Source: Caldicoprobacter oshimai DSM 21659
GTDB lineage: Bacteria > Bacillota > Clostridia > Caldicoprobacterales > Caldicoprobacteraceae
DNA length: 64,000 bases
Direction: 5' to 3'
NCBI GenBank assembly: GCA_000526435.1
Contig: JAGB01000002.1
Location: 124,001 to 188,000 of the forward strand
The position numbers and the translations under genes were made by a program. Positions 17,148 to 25,952 of this stretch are shown in pieces; the first letter of the stretch is position 1, and each line of letters opens with the position of its first letter. The notes beneath the pieces are model-generated. The model searched no databases. It was not told the origin of the DNA and saw only the letters and a list, made by a program, of their open reading frames with translations.

Positions 17148-18584
17148 TTATATTATATATTCCTCGCGCTTCTTTGGCCTACCCTCCAGCTCCGCCTTTT
17201 TCTCCTCATAGCCTGGACGGCCCATAAGCGCATATGTGGCGTTCTTGCCTTCCTCCACTCCCGGCTGGTCAAACGCATTGATGTTGAGCAGCTCGCCAGC
17301 AAAGGCTGTTTCAACTTCCAGCAGATAAAGCAGCTGCCCCACTGTAAACGCATTGACCTCGGGCAGTATGATGGTCCTGTTCATCCGTTTGGCCTTGTAA
17401 AGCGCATATTCAGTGGCCATCTGCTCGGCGTGTAAAAGCTGTCCCAAAGTATGCCCTCCAAGGAACGAAACGGCAGGCATATCCTCATAACCTTTGGGAA
17501 TATCAACTTGGCTGCGGAAATTCTCCACTTTTATGAAGGTTATAACCTTGTCAAATGGCCCTTCGGTATACAGCTGTATCTGGGAATGCTGATCGGTAAC
17601 GCCCAGTGCTTTTACGGGAGTTTGTCCCACATACACTTCTCTGCCCTCAACGTCAAACTTTTTGCCCAGGCTCTCAGCCCACAGCTGAGCATACCAGTCA
17701 GCCATATACTTCAAGGAATCGGCATAGGGCATCATGACGGATATGTTCTTGCCTTGTTTCATGGCGATATACTGAAGAACAGCTGCCATATAAGCAGGAT
17801 TCTCAAACACGTCATCCTTGCTGCACAGCTCATCCATATAAGCCGCCCCTGCCAGCAACTCCTCGATATCGATGCCGCACACCGCCGCTGGCAAAAGCCC
17901 CACAGGCGAAAGCTCGGAGAACCTACCCCCTACACCAGCAGGAATATAGAAGGTCTTAAATCCTTCCTCCCTGGCTATACGGATGAGATTGCCCTTCTCG
18001 GCATCGGTAGTGGCAATGATATGCTCACGGTACTCATCCCCAACAGCTTCTTTTAGCATGTCCCTTACAATCAAAAACTGGGCCATGGTCTCCGATGTGC
18101 TGCCAGATTTTGTTATAACGTTAAACGCCGTGCTCTTCACGTCAATGATATCAAAGAGGGCTCTCATCCGCTCAGGGTCTATGTTATCCACCACATAAAA
18201 CCTCGGACAGCCATTTCGCTTCTCTCTAGGCAGCTCGTTGTAATGCAGGTGATTCAGCGCCTGATGTACCGCTATAGGGCCCAAAGCCGACCCACCAATG
18301 CCCAATACCACAAAGCTCTCGAATCTATTCTTTATAGCTTCCGCAGTGGCCAAAATATCCTTGACCACATCAGCCTGGGTATACGGCAGGTCCCTCCACT
18401 CGGTTTTACCGGCCTTTCTCTTCCCTTTCAAAGCCTCAATGGCAGCCTTTATCTTGGGCTGCAATGCAAGGATCTGCTCCTTGCTTATGCCGTATTCCTC
18501 TCCAATCATATCCGACATCATGTTGTTGTAGTCAAACCGTATTCTCATGCTTTCTCTCCAGCTGGCATCTTCAAACCTCTTCAT
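17148..18584 (-). CDS. pgi: Glucose-6-phosphate isomerase
   Basis: Interconverts glucose 6-phosphate and fructose 6-phosphate in the cytoplasm. Seen: sugar-phosphate-binding LGIGGSALGP near residue 93, NVITKSGSTSETM near 155 (the SIS-type phosphate loop), GVGGRFSELSPVG near 217, and GGHTLGQLLHAEQ near 380 followed by a C-terminal GRPGYEE segment. The length, 478 aa, is near the 450 aa typical of Firmicutes. An internal ATG at codon 13 (MRIRFDYNN) matches where many homologues begin and has a weak GGAGAG upstream, so the first 12 residues are uncertain. Co-transcribed with the DUF89 gene. Confidence 0.95.
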   Translation of the reverse strand: MKRFEDASWRESMRIRFDYNNMMSDMIGEEYGISKEQILALQPKIKAAIEALKGKRKAGKTEWRDLPYTQADVVKDILATAEAIKNRFESFVVLGIGGSALGPIAVHQALNHLHYNELPREKRNGCPRFYVVDNIDPERMRALFDIIDVKSTAFNVITKSGSTSETMAQFLIVRDMLKEAVGDEYREHIIATTDAEKGNLIRIAREEGFKTFYIPAGVGGRFSELSPVGLLPAAVCGIDIEELLAGAAYMDELCSKDDVFENPAYMAAVLQYIAMKQGKNISVMMPYADSLKYMADWYAQLWAESLGKKFDVEGREVYVGQTPVKALGVTDQHSQIQLYTEGPFDKVITFIKVENFRSQVDIPKGYEDMPAVSFLGGHTLGQLLHAEQMATEYALYKAKRMNRTIILPEVNAFTVGQLLYLLEVETAFAGELLNINAFDQPGVEEGKNATYALMGRPGYEEKKAELEGRPKKREEYII

Positions 18585-18623
18585 GAGTATCTTACCCCTT
18601 TCTTTACTAAATCTATGATCTTA

Positions 18624-18764
18624 CTGTAAAAAGTGTATTTTGCTGCTTAAAACGAAATCCGCAATTTTGAAGCAAAAATAACAATAAGCGAAAAATTGCA
18701 AGTTGAAGTTTTGCTTTATCAAGCTACATTTAAGCAAATTAAGTTTGCAACAAAATCAAATATA
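18624..18764. repeat. Dispersed intergenic repeat, copy A
   Basis: About 140 bp between pgi and the hydrolase gene. Its left 55 bp match the copy at 43421-43557 almost base for base (TATTTTGCTG, then AAAACGAAATCC, then TTGAAGCAAAAAT). Its right 41 bp (18717-18757) match the reverse complement of 46418-46458 with two differences. The ends share ATTTTGYTGC in inverted order, so it resembles a MITE-like unit. Confidence 0.6.
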
Positions 18765-19475
18765 CCCTTCTATCAGCATTTTATTTTCCACGCTTTTCTC
18801 GATGAATTGATGCAATCGGATAAACACCAGTCGGCTCTCACAATCAAGGAAGATAAAGTGCCCGGATTTAGGGAAATACTGAATTTCTTTATCTTGACCC
18901 AAAAAACTGTCGTATATGTAAGACGCGCTCGTCCAGTCCACTATATCGTCCTTTTTCCCCTGTATCACCAAAAGAGGGCAGCGCAGCCTGTACAGCGCTT
19001 TTTTTACCTGATGAAGCAGCCTGTTAAAGCCCATCAAGTGATATAAAGCCAGTATGATCATCCTATTGAGGTGTAGGGTGCCCTTTTGTTCGCCTTCACG
19101 GTACAACATTTCAAGCAGCTTTTTGGCATCAACCAGGTATATAGGGGTATTTATGGTTATCAAGGCATCTACCTTATACTTTTCTGCAAGGAGAATACCT
19201 ATCAACCCTCCAACAGAAACGCCTATGACCACCACATAGTCGCAATTTTTATAAAACTCTTCAAATTCCCTTTCGGCTCTGTCCAGCCATTCTAAATAAA
19301 TATCGATATTAAACAGTTTTACAGAAGTAAATTTCATCCCCACCCCAGAACAATATGTACTGTACCCCTGTTCCTTCAGGTAAGAGCAAAGGGCTTCCAC
19401 TCCGAAGCACTCACCGCTGACACCGTGAAGGATGAAACACCCTACTCGACCGTTTTTTTTAGCAAATACAGCCAC
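18756..19475 (-). CDS. Alpha/beta hydrolase (carboxylesterase-like)
   Basis: Small serine hydrolase, about 239 aa. Seen: oxyanion segment FILHGVSG near the start, nucleophile elbow GVSVGG (G-x-S-x-G) near residue 86, Asp in KKDDIVDWTSA and His in KSGHFIFLD, all in the order of a carboxylesterase/thioesterase. The open frame extends to a TTG at 19493, but AAAGGAGGG sits 5 nt before GTG at 19475, which I take as the start. The substrate is unknown. The stop lies inside repeat copy A, so the last few codons may come from that repeat. Confidence 0.82.
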   Translation of the reverse strand: MAVFAKKNGRVGCFILHGVSGECFGVEALCSYLKEQGYSTYCSGVGMKFTSVKLFNIDIYLEWLDRAEREFEEFYKNCDYVVVIGVSVGGLIGILLAEKYKVDALITINTPIYLVDAKKLLEMLYREGEQKGTLHLNRMIILALYHLMGFNRLLHQVKKALYRLRCPLLVIQGKKDDIVDWTSASYIYDSFLGQDKEIQYFPKSGHFIFLDCESRLVFIRLHQFIEKSVENKMLIEGYI

Positions 19476-19563
19476 GACTGCCCTCCTTTCCAATTCAGAT
19501 TAACGGCTCAATGGATATTTTACCATAGCCAGCTAACACACTGCCATGGACAATTATTCCCAT

Positions 19564-19980
19564 TTATTCTCCGATGATCTTTACAAGGACGCGCTTGCGC
19601 CGTTTCCCGTCAAACTCGCCATAGAAAATCTGCTCCCAGGGTCCCAAATCCAGTTTACCATCGGTGATTGCAACCACTACCTCTCTGCCCATTATGGTGC
19701 GCTTCAAATGGGCATCCGCATTGTCCTCAAATACATTATGCCTGTACTGTGAATAGGGCTTCTCGGGAGCTAGCTTCTCCAGCCATTCCTCAAAGTCCTG
19801 GTGAAGCCCTGGCTCGTCATCGTTTATGAACACGCTGGCGGTGATATGCATGGCATTGCACAGGAGCAAGCCTTCCTTTATCCCGCTTTCCCTCACGCAT
19901 TCCTCCAAAATAGGGGTAATATTGATGAAATCACGTCGCTTGTTTACCTCAAACCAAAGCTCCTTCCTGTAGCTCTTCAT
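19564..19980 (-). CDS. YjbQ/UPF0047 family protein
   Basis: Compact single-domain protein, 138 aa, of the YjbQ family; members have been linked to a secondary thiamine-phosphate synthase activity, but the physiological role is not settled. Seen: [22 protein letters not shown] with the conserved His and Asn, [16 protein letters not shown] with the second His, and a C-terminal [31 protein letters not shown] lies about 10 nt before the ATG. It lies 47 nt downstream of comEC and may be read with it. Confidence 0.9.
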   Translation of the reverse strand: MKSYRKELWFEVNKRRDFINITPILEECVRESGIKEGLLLCNAMHITASVFINDDEPGLHQDFEEWLEKLAPEKPYSQYRHNVFEDNADAHLKRTIMGREVVVAITDGKLDLGPWEQIFYGEFDGKRRKRVLVKIIGE

Positions 19981-20027
19981 GCCTTCCCAGCCCTCCTCCC
20001 TTACTTTTAGTTTTGCCTTTCATCTTT

Positions 20028-22436
20028 TTACCATTCATCCATCATCCAGCGTATACGCCATTTCCTTCCTGTATAACGGGCTATGACTGCGCCGTGATGG
20101 TCGTTCCGCAACACCTTTATTTCTCTTTCTGCTAGCCTATGTAACACCCCAGGGCTTGGATGCCCAAAGGCGTTTTTGCCCACCTGTATAACCGCCGCTT
20201 TTGGCTTTAAAGCCTCCAGCCATTCATCAGTGGACGAGGTGTTGCTGCCGTGATGAGCTACCTTCAATATATCTATCGGCAAATTCCAATTTTTCGATAA
20301 ATGTTCCTCTACATCAGCCTCTATATCTCCCGTGAAGAGCATAGTGGCATCCCGATAGCGCAGCAAAATCACCAGCGAACGGTTGTTATCACCTCTATCG
20401 AATAACGCTTCAGGCTGTACCCCTTCAGCCTGGGGATACACCACGTCAAGCCACACATCATTGCCCACCCTGTACGACAGTCCAGCATAAGCATAAACGT
20501 TTTTGATGCCTTTTTCAAGCACCAGCTCTTTGATGCGAATATAGTTGTCACCTTTCTCACCAGGCGGATATTCCATAAAAGCCCTGACAGGAATGCTTTC
20601 CAGCACCGCAACCAACCCACCGATGTGGTCATCATGGGCATGGGACATGACCACAAGGTCAAGATGCCCCACACCGTTTTTCAGCAAAAAAGGTACTACA
20701 ATATCTTCACCAACATCAAATGTGCCTGTATAGCTCGCACCCTTGCCGCCGCCATCTATCAAAATGTGCTTCTCGTCTGGGGTACGTATGTATATACAAT
20801 CTCCCTGACCAACATCTAAAAATACCACCTCTAGGTCATTATCCAGCAGGGGAGCCAGTATCCCAGCCAGCAACAGGACAGCCGCCATGACCCCGCACCA
20901 CAGAAAAGGCCGCCTCACCCATCCCGGCTTCTCTGGCGATAAAATCCAAATTGCCAGGTAATAGCATGCCAGAAAAAGAAATGAAGGCGAAACCACGCGA
21001 ATAAAAGCCCATGGAATGGCTGCGAAAACTTCATTCCCCCTCACAAGCAAAAAGCACAGAAGCTTTACCGGAGGCCCCAGCAAAACTCCCATAGGCGGAA
21101 TCAGCAAAGCCCCGACCATCAACGCAAAACCCATCAAGACTAACAACCCTGACAGGGGCACCAAAAACAGGTTGGCAATCATGGCAACAACCGAAAAAGC
21201 GTTAAAATGATAGGCTATGATGGGCCATACCCCCAGCTGGGCTGACAGGGTAACCGATAAGCCGGCCGCCATCCACCTGGGCAAAAACTTCAACCAGCTT
21301 TCAAAGCATTCGGCAAACAGGATGATACCCGCAACTGCCGCAAACGACAGCTGAAAGCCCACATCAAACAGGTCCAAAGGCCTGACTAGCAATATTAAGA
21401 ATGCAGCCACAAATAGGTTATTGAGCATATCCGACTGGCGCCCTACCGCTTTACCTCCCAAAAGCAAAGCCGCCATAACAACGGCCCGCACCACCGATGG
21501 GGCAGCCCCCACCATAGCGCAGTAAAGGCACAGCAGGCATACCTGAAAGACAAACGCCTGCTTTTTTGTAAGGCAAAGCAGCCCCGCAATGGACGAGAGG
21601 GCAGCCGCAATAAACCCCACATGCAGCCCTGATATGGCAAGCACATGAGACAGCCCGGTAGTCTGAAAGTCCCGCTGTACCTCTGAAGGCAGTAACCACT
21701 TTTGGCCAAGCAGCATGGTCTTTACAAGGGCGCCCTCTTCCCCATCCACGTACAGATCAAACACAGCCTCAGCACGGCTCTTTAAAGCATAAATTAATGA
21801 CATCACATACGGGAGACTACCCACACCCGTCTTTTTTATGCTATATGGCTGCACCGACATAACGTTGTAGATACCGCGCCTTTGCAGATATGCCCTGTAG
21901 TCAAACCCTTTTGGATTGCGCTGACCCGGCGGCTCTTCCAGCCTGCCCCTTACCTCAACGATATCCCCATAGCTGTAGCGCTGCCTCTCCTTTTGTTGGC
22001 CTTCGGGATAAACGCTAACCTGAACCTTAGTTTTTACATTTCTCTTGTCCCCCTCCGCCACAACCCAAAGCGTCTCAACTACGTAAATATCTCGTTGCTG
22101 GGTATACCTCGGGCTTTCCACAATCTGTCCCTGTATCTGTACCAGTTTGTCCGTTATGTCTCCAAGAGGGTTTGTGGGATTCAGCCTTACCTGTACGGCC
22201 AGAATGCCAAACAAGCCAAACAAAATCAATACCGGGATCAGGCCGGCATTGCTCTTACGCTCCAGCATCCAGGCCATACCGGCTACCAGAACAGCAGCCA
22301 CTCCGGCAAACAAGGCAAGTTCCTTACTGAGCCTTGTTCCTACCACAATCCCGATGATATAGGCGGATGTCAGCCATATCGCAGGGCGTTTTACCCAAAC
22401 CGTCAAGACCCATAAGACCCCTTCCACTCGTGTCAA
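20028..22436 (-). CDS. comEC: DNA uptake channel ComEC/Rec2
   Basis: Competence membrane protein that passes single-stranded DNA into the cytoplasm. Seen: N-terminal membrane helices and the DUF4131-like OB region (about 1-190), the competence domain with GLSHVLAISGLHVGFIAAALS near 265 and many helices to about 520, then a metallo-beta-lactamase-like domain with FLDVGQGDCIYIRT, MSHAHDDHIGGL and VAHHGSNTSS. At 802 aa it is full length. The frame opens with TTG; another TTG at codon 11 has GAAGGGG upstream, so the first residues are uncertain. Competence genes are widely kept in Firmicutes even where transformation has not been seen. Confidence 0.93.
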   Translation of the reverse strand: MTRVEGVLWVLTVWVKRPAIWLTSAYIIGIVVGTRLSKELALFAGVAAVLVAGMAWMLERKSNAGLIPVLILFGLFGILAVQVRLNPTNPLGDITDKLVQIQGQIVESPRYTQQRDIYVVETLWVVAEGDKRNVKTKVQVSVYPEGQQKERQRYSYGDIVEVRGRLEEPPGQRNPKGFDYRAYLQRRGIYNVMSVQPYSIKKTGVGSLPYVMSLIYALKSRAEAVFDLYVDGEEGALVKTMLLGQKWLLPSEVQRDFQTTGLSHVLAISGLHVGFIAAALSSIAGLLCLTKKQAFVFQVCLLCLYCAMVGAAPSVVRAVVMAALLLGGKAVGRQSDMLNNLFVAAFLILLVRPLDLFDVGFQLSFAAVAGIILFAECFESWLKFLPRWMAAGLSVTLSAQLGVWPIIAYHFNAFSVVAMIANLFLVPLSGLLVLMGFALMVGALLIPPMGVLLGPPVKLLCFLLVRGNEVFAAIPWAFIRVVSPSFLFLACYYLAIWILSPEKPGWVRRPFLWCGVMAAVLLLAGILAPLLDNDLEVVFLDVGQGDCIYIRTPDEKHILIDGGGKGASYTGTFDVGEDIVVPFLLKNGVGHLDLVVMSHAHDDHIGGLVAVLESIPVRAFMEYPPGEKGDNYIRIKELVLEKGIKNVYAYAGLSYRVGNDVWLDVVYPQAEGVQPEALFDRGDNNRSLVILLRYRDATMLFTGDIEADVEEHLSKNWNLPIDILKVAHHGSNTSSTDEWLEALKPKAAVIQVGKNAFGHPSPGVLHRLAEREIKVLRNDHHGAVIARYTGRKWRIRWMMDEW

Positions 22437-22603
22437 TCGTACCGAATGTGCAAAGCATTTAAATAGCCGCTTAATCTTATCTTTCAGGAGCAGATTTCAG
22501 CGGGTTGCATGTAAAACAAACTGCTTTTCTAAAACACGATTTTTTAAGATAAAACTTCACAAAACTCTCTATCACCAAAGTCTTCCTCAGCCTAAGCCAG
22601 GTC

Positions 22604-23341
22604 TTATACACTGTATTCCTTCATTTCCTGGGCAATAAATGCCCTGGGATAGCTTGCCGCAGCTTCAGCCAGTATGTCCTTTTCGTCATACCATGGCCAT
22701 ATATGGGTGAGCATCAGCTGCTTTACATTGGCCTTTGCCGCAATAAGCCCAACCTCCCGCGCGGTAAGATGCGGCACGTTTGGACTGGTTTTGTCCTTCT
22801 CCAGCAATCCCGCATCGGCAATAAAGAGGTCAGCGCCACAGGCAAACGCTTCTATTTTTTCGTTATAGTTGGTATCGCCCGTGTACACCAGCGTCTTGTT
22901 CCCCCCTGCGATTTTGATGCTAAAGCTCTGGACGGGATGCGTCATTTCCTGGAAATAAAATGACAGGTCCTCTATTTGCAGCTGCATACCATCGTGGATC
23001 GGATGCACTTCAAATACGTTTTTAAAAAACAACCTATCGTATTCGTCTTTAGGAGTCTCAGGAACATACACGGGAAGCGGTTTGGGCTCTCTGAGCCCGC
23101 GGGCGTTTAAAATATCAAGCGCATAGCGCAGCACTAGCATATCCGACACATGGTCACTGTGCAGATGCGAAATCACGATTGCCTTCAATTCATCTATAGG
23201 GCAAATCTGCTGGAGTCGGCTGAGCACCCCATTGCCACACTCCACCAGCACCCTGGTATTTCCCTCCTGCACCAGATATCCCGAGCAGGCTCCTGAAGCT
23301 GCGGGAAATGGGCCGTATTTGCCAAGCACTGTGACCTTCAC
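22604..23341 (-). CDS. MBL-fold metallo-hydrolase (RNase Z-like)
   Basis: Metal-dependent hydrolase, about 245 aa. Seen: ISHLHSDHVSDM (HxHxDH metal motif), a late His in MTHPVQSF, TGDTNYN with the bridging Asp, and LTHIWPWYDE. It resembles the RNase Z/phosphodiesterase group but is short and lacks an obvious tRNase Z exosite, so the substrate is unknown. The frame starts with a TTG at 23377, but GAGAGGAGG lies 9 nt before GTG at 23341, giving MKVTVLGKYG, the usual start for this group; an ATG at 23347 is too close to the ribosome site. Confidence 0.88.
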   Translation of the reverse strand: MKVTVLGKYGPFPAASGACSGYLVQEGNTRVLVECGNGVLSRLQQICPIDELKAIVISHLHSDHVSDMLVLRYALDILNARGLREPKPLPVYVPETPKDEYDRLFFKNVFEVHPIHDGMQLQIEDLSFYFQEMTHPVQSFSIKIAGGNKTLVYTGDTNYNEKIEAFACGADLFIADAGLLEKDKTSPNVPHLTAREVGLIAAKANVKQLMLTHIWPWYDEKDILAEAAASYPRAFIAQEMKEYSV

Positions 23342-23560
23342 AGCCATCGCCCTCCTCTCTGGCTTATTTTTCCTCAAAATTCTCGATTATATATCAAATA
23401 TTAGCATATTTTGCTATATAAATAAAGGAAAACCCAGCAGAAAAATTTTTAAAACACCCTGTGAAAATAGCATCAATTGATGTATAATAATATATAAGCC
23501 AAAAACTCGGGAGGGATCGGTATAAAAGCTACAGCAACCAGGGCGGTACAGCAGCCGTTA

Positions 23561-24082
23561 TTGTTCTCTAACTCAAAATACCACAACTTAACTTTTGACC
23601 AGGTGTATGAGTATATACTCAACTTTATCAGACAGGCTCCTTATTGCGAATATCGCCTGTCGGTGGGTTCGGATTCGCAGGTGGGCAGAAATACGGTGTT
23701 CGTGACCGCCATACACCTTCACCGTATCGGCAGAGGGGCCATCGGCTTCATCACAAAGCACGTAGTCCCCAGACCCATGAAAAGTCTGCGGGAAAAGATA
23801 TATTACGAAACCGCCAGGACCCTGGAAGTGGCTGCCCTATTCACTCCCGATAAAATTGAGAAAATTGTACAGTGCCTACTCAGGCCTTCGGGCCGTTCAG
23901 GCGATATCCATTTTGAGTTTCATCTTGATGTTGGTACCAAAGGTGCCACCAAGAATTTAATAAATGAAATGGTGGCCATGGCCAAAGGCACAGCCTTTGA
24001 ACCGAAGATCAAACCCGAAAGCTATGCGGCCAGCTGCTATGCCAACCGCTACACCAAAGACTCACACCTGTATAGAGTGTAA
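23561..24082 (+). CDS. YkuK family RNase H-like protein
   Basis: Protein of the YkuK/DUF458 family, predicted RNase H-like fold, function unknown. Seen: LTFDQVYEYI, RLSVGSDSQVGRNTVFVTAIHLH with the acidic residue of strand 1, IYYETARTLEVAALF, and a closing GTKGATKNLINEMVAMAKGTAFEPKIKPESYAASCYANRYTK. The shown start is TTG. However, no ribosome site precedes it; the only one, GGGAGGG at 23509-23515, lies 6 nt before an in-frame ATA at 23522 with no ATG, GTG or TTG nearby. The protein may thus be 13 residues longer with a rare ATA start. Confidence 0.85.
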   Translation: MFSNSKYHNLTFDQVYEYILNFIRQAPYCEYRLSVGSDSQVGRNTVFVTAIHLHRIGRGAIGFITKHVVPRPMKSLREKIYYETARTLEVAALFTPDKIEKIVQCLLRPSGRSGDIHFEFHLDVGTKGATKNLINEMVAMAKGTAFEPKIKPESYAASCYANRYTKDSHLYRV

Positions 24083-24381
24083 TAGGGCGGTTTTAGCCAT
24101 TAGCAAGGTTTAGCGCGTTTTTTGAGGAGACTTATATTTATAGGATGCGTAGTGAAAAGACAAAACTTAGACTGTTTAAATAGCAGCAAAGCCCCCTCTT
24201 TTTTAATTTTCTTTTATTGAATATTGAAAAATGCTCTTATTTTGTAGTGCATTAATTTTTGCCTCATTCATTGACACGCGCTCCAAAATTCCTGGTAGCA
24301 TATTCGAGCACCAAACCCTGTCATGTCTAACCTAACCAGCATCAGTTCTAGCATCTATTTTATCGAAAGAATATGCAAGAA

Positions 24382-24596
24382 GACTCCATCTTTTACAAGA
24401 TGAAGATGAATTGCTAAAAATGTGATAAAATATTTCTCGGGTGATGGCTAATGTACAGAACTTAAAGTAGCTGGCGAGTCTGCAGTTGAGCAGATAGTCA
24501 GTAGTGGGTGTGTGGCCCACTCTGTGAGAATAAGGGTAGCTTAGACTACCAAACTTCTCACGAAGCCACCACTGCTATAGGTGGTTGATAGTTCAC
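24382..24596 (+). mobile_element. tnpB-less IS200/IS605-like remnant with structured right end
   Basis: The 574-bp gap before the URO-D gene holds no credible gene. Left part: GACTCCATCTT...AAGATG hairpin (from 24382), then GAAGATGAATTGC and ATGTGATAAAATATT, which recur in reverse near 27,930-28,003. Right part: stem GTGGG/CCCAC, then GTGAGAA...TTCTCAC enclosing GGTAG/CTACC, then CGAAGCCACC with hairpin CCACC/GGTGG and end TTGATAGTTCAC. This order (two-tier stem, AAGCC, short hairpin, GTTCAC) is that of IS605-type right ends that encode the TnpB omega-RNA. No transposase frame survives. The URO-D ribosome site begins 46 nt later. Confidence 0.5.
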
Positions 24597-24656
24597 TTCA
24601 AAATAGGGTAATAAAGCACAATAAATAAAAATCACGCCTATAAGGAGGAAATTTTT

Positions 24657-25781
24657 ATGAAAAAAATAACGCCTTGCCGCCCGAAATGGAAGGGTACCAT
24701 GACAGACCGCGAGCGGTTTAACAATCAGATGCATTACAAGCCCTTCGACCGGTGCTTCAATATGGAGTTTGGATACTGGGATGAAAATTTCAAAGAATGG
24801 CCCATATTTGTGGAAAACGGCATCACCAACAACCATGAAGCCGACATCTTCTTCAATTTCGACAGGATAGAGGTAATAAGCGGTAACGTATGGATGTCTC
24901 CTCCTTTTGAATCAAAGGTCGTTGAAGAGACCGAAACCACCAAAATCCTCATCAACAGCGACGGCCTTCTTGCTGAAGTTCCAAAGGACGGCCATGACAC
25001 CATTCCACACTTCATAAAATCCTCCATCGTAACCCCTGAAGACTGGAAAAGGTGCAAAGAAGAACGCTTCCGAAGGGATGACCCTTCACGGAAAGTGGAT
25101 ATCGAAGCGCTCAAAAAAGCCCATCCACCCGACAGGGACTATCCGTTGGGCGTAAACACCGGTTCAATGATAGGTAAGATTCGCGACATGCTCACATTCG
25201 AAGGCCTGGCATATGCCTGTTATGACTATCCCGATATGGTTGAAGACATGGTGGAGACCTGCTGCGTCCTAGTTGAGGATTTTTTGGATCAGGTGCTGCC
25301 ACATTTCGATTTCGATTTTGCAGCAGGATGGGAGGATATATGCTTCAAAAACGGGCCCATAGTCTCGATCGATTTCTTTAAAAACGTGGTGGTGCCGCGC
25401 TATAAGCGCATACATAAGAAGCTCAAGGAAGCCGGTATAGATATATGGTATGTCGACTGCGATGGCGACGTCCGGCCTCTTTTGCCTTACTTTTTAGAGA
25501 GCGGAATCAATTGCCTGTTCCCCTTTGAAGTCAACAGCTGCTGCCATCCAAAAGAGCTCCTGGACGAATACGGGAAGGAATTGAGAATCATGGGCGGTGT
25601 AGACAAAATGGTACTGGCCCAGGGTAAAGAAGCCATCAAGGAGTACCTCGAAAGCCTTGTACCGCTGGTGGAAAGAGGAGGATATATCCCGTTCTGCGAC
25701 CATCGCTGCCCGCCCAACGTAAAACCCGAAGATTACCTTTATTACCTCGACCTGAAAGAGGAGCTGTTTGGCATGAAATAG
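24657..25781 (+). CDS. URO-D-family methyltransferase-like protein
   Basis: TIM-barrel protein of the uroporphyrinogen-decarboxylase superfamily, which also includes MtaA-type corrinoid methyltransferases. Seen: DFAAGWEDICFKNGPIVS near residue 220, DIWYVDCDGDVRPLLP near 265, the MGGVDK segment near 315, and PFCDHRCPPNVKPEDYLYYL at the end. True HemE carries different substrate residues and this genome segment has no haem genes nearby, so a methyltransferase or unknown role is more likely. AAGGAGGA lies 7 nt before the ATG. It stands alone, with a terminator after it and a mobile-element remnant before it. Confidence 0.85.
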   Translation: MKKITPCRPKWKGTMTDRERFNNQMHYKPFDRCFNMEFGYWDENFKEWPIFVENGITNNHEADIFFNFDRIEVISGNVWMSPPFESKVVEETETTKILINSDGLLAEVPKDGHDTIPHFIKSSIVTPEDWKRCKEERFRRDDPSRKVDIEALKKAHPPDRDYPLGVNTGSMIGKIRDMLTFEGLAYACYDYPDMVEDMVETCCVLVEDFLDQVLPHFDFDFAAGWEDICFKNGPIVSIDFFKNVVVPRYKRIHKKLKEAGIDIWYVDCDGDVRPLLPYFLESGINCLFPFEVNSCCHPKELLDEYGKELRIMGGVDKMVLAQGKEAIKEYLESLVPLVERGGYIPFCDHRCPPNVKPEDYLYYLDLKEELFGMK

Positions 25782-25809
25782 CCTGCCGTTATGCTATAAA
25801 AATAAAAAC

Positions 25810-25858
25810 AAAGGGAGCCATGGGGTCTTATAAAAACCTCGTGACTCCTTTTCGTTTC
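25810..25858 (+). terminator. Terminator after the URO-D-family gene
   Basis: Long hairpin from AAAGGGAGCCATGGGGT to ACCTCGTGACTCCTTTT with several G-U pairs and one mismatch, ending in a broken T-tract, 29 nt after the stop codon. Confidence 0.75.
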
Positions 25859-25952
25859 ATTCAGTGCACCTAACAGCAGGTTTGTGAACCCACTTGTTAC
25901 AGTTAGACTTTGGTGTCGGTTGTCTACGAATAATAGGCATATGTTAATTTTA

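Noticed and set aside
17451-18056. 201-codon frame opposite pgi
   Set aside because: Antisense shadow of a clear pgi gene; no ribosome site.
24332-24520. 62-codon minus-strand frame in the gap before the URO-D gene
   Set aside because: Falls in the structured mobile-element remnant, with no ribosome site.
24657-25781. HemE (true uroporphyrinogen decarboxylase)
   Set aside because: Motifs fit the wider URO-D superfamily and no haem gene is nearby; a corrinoid-type or unknown role is more likely.
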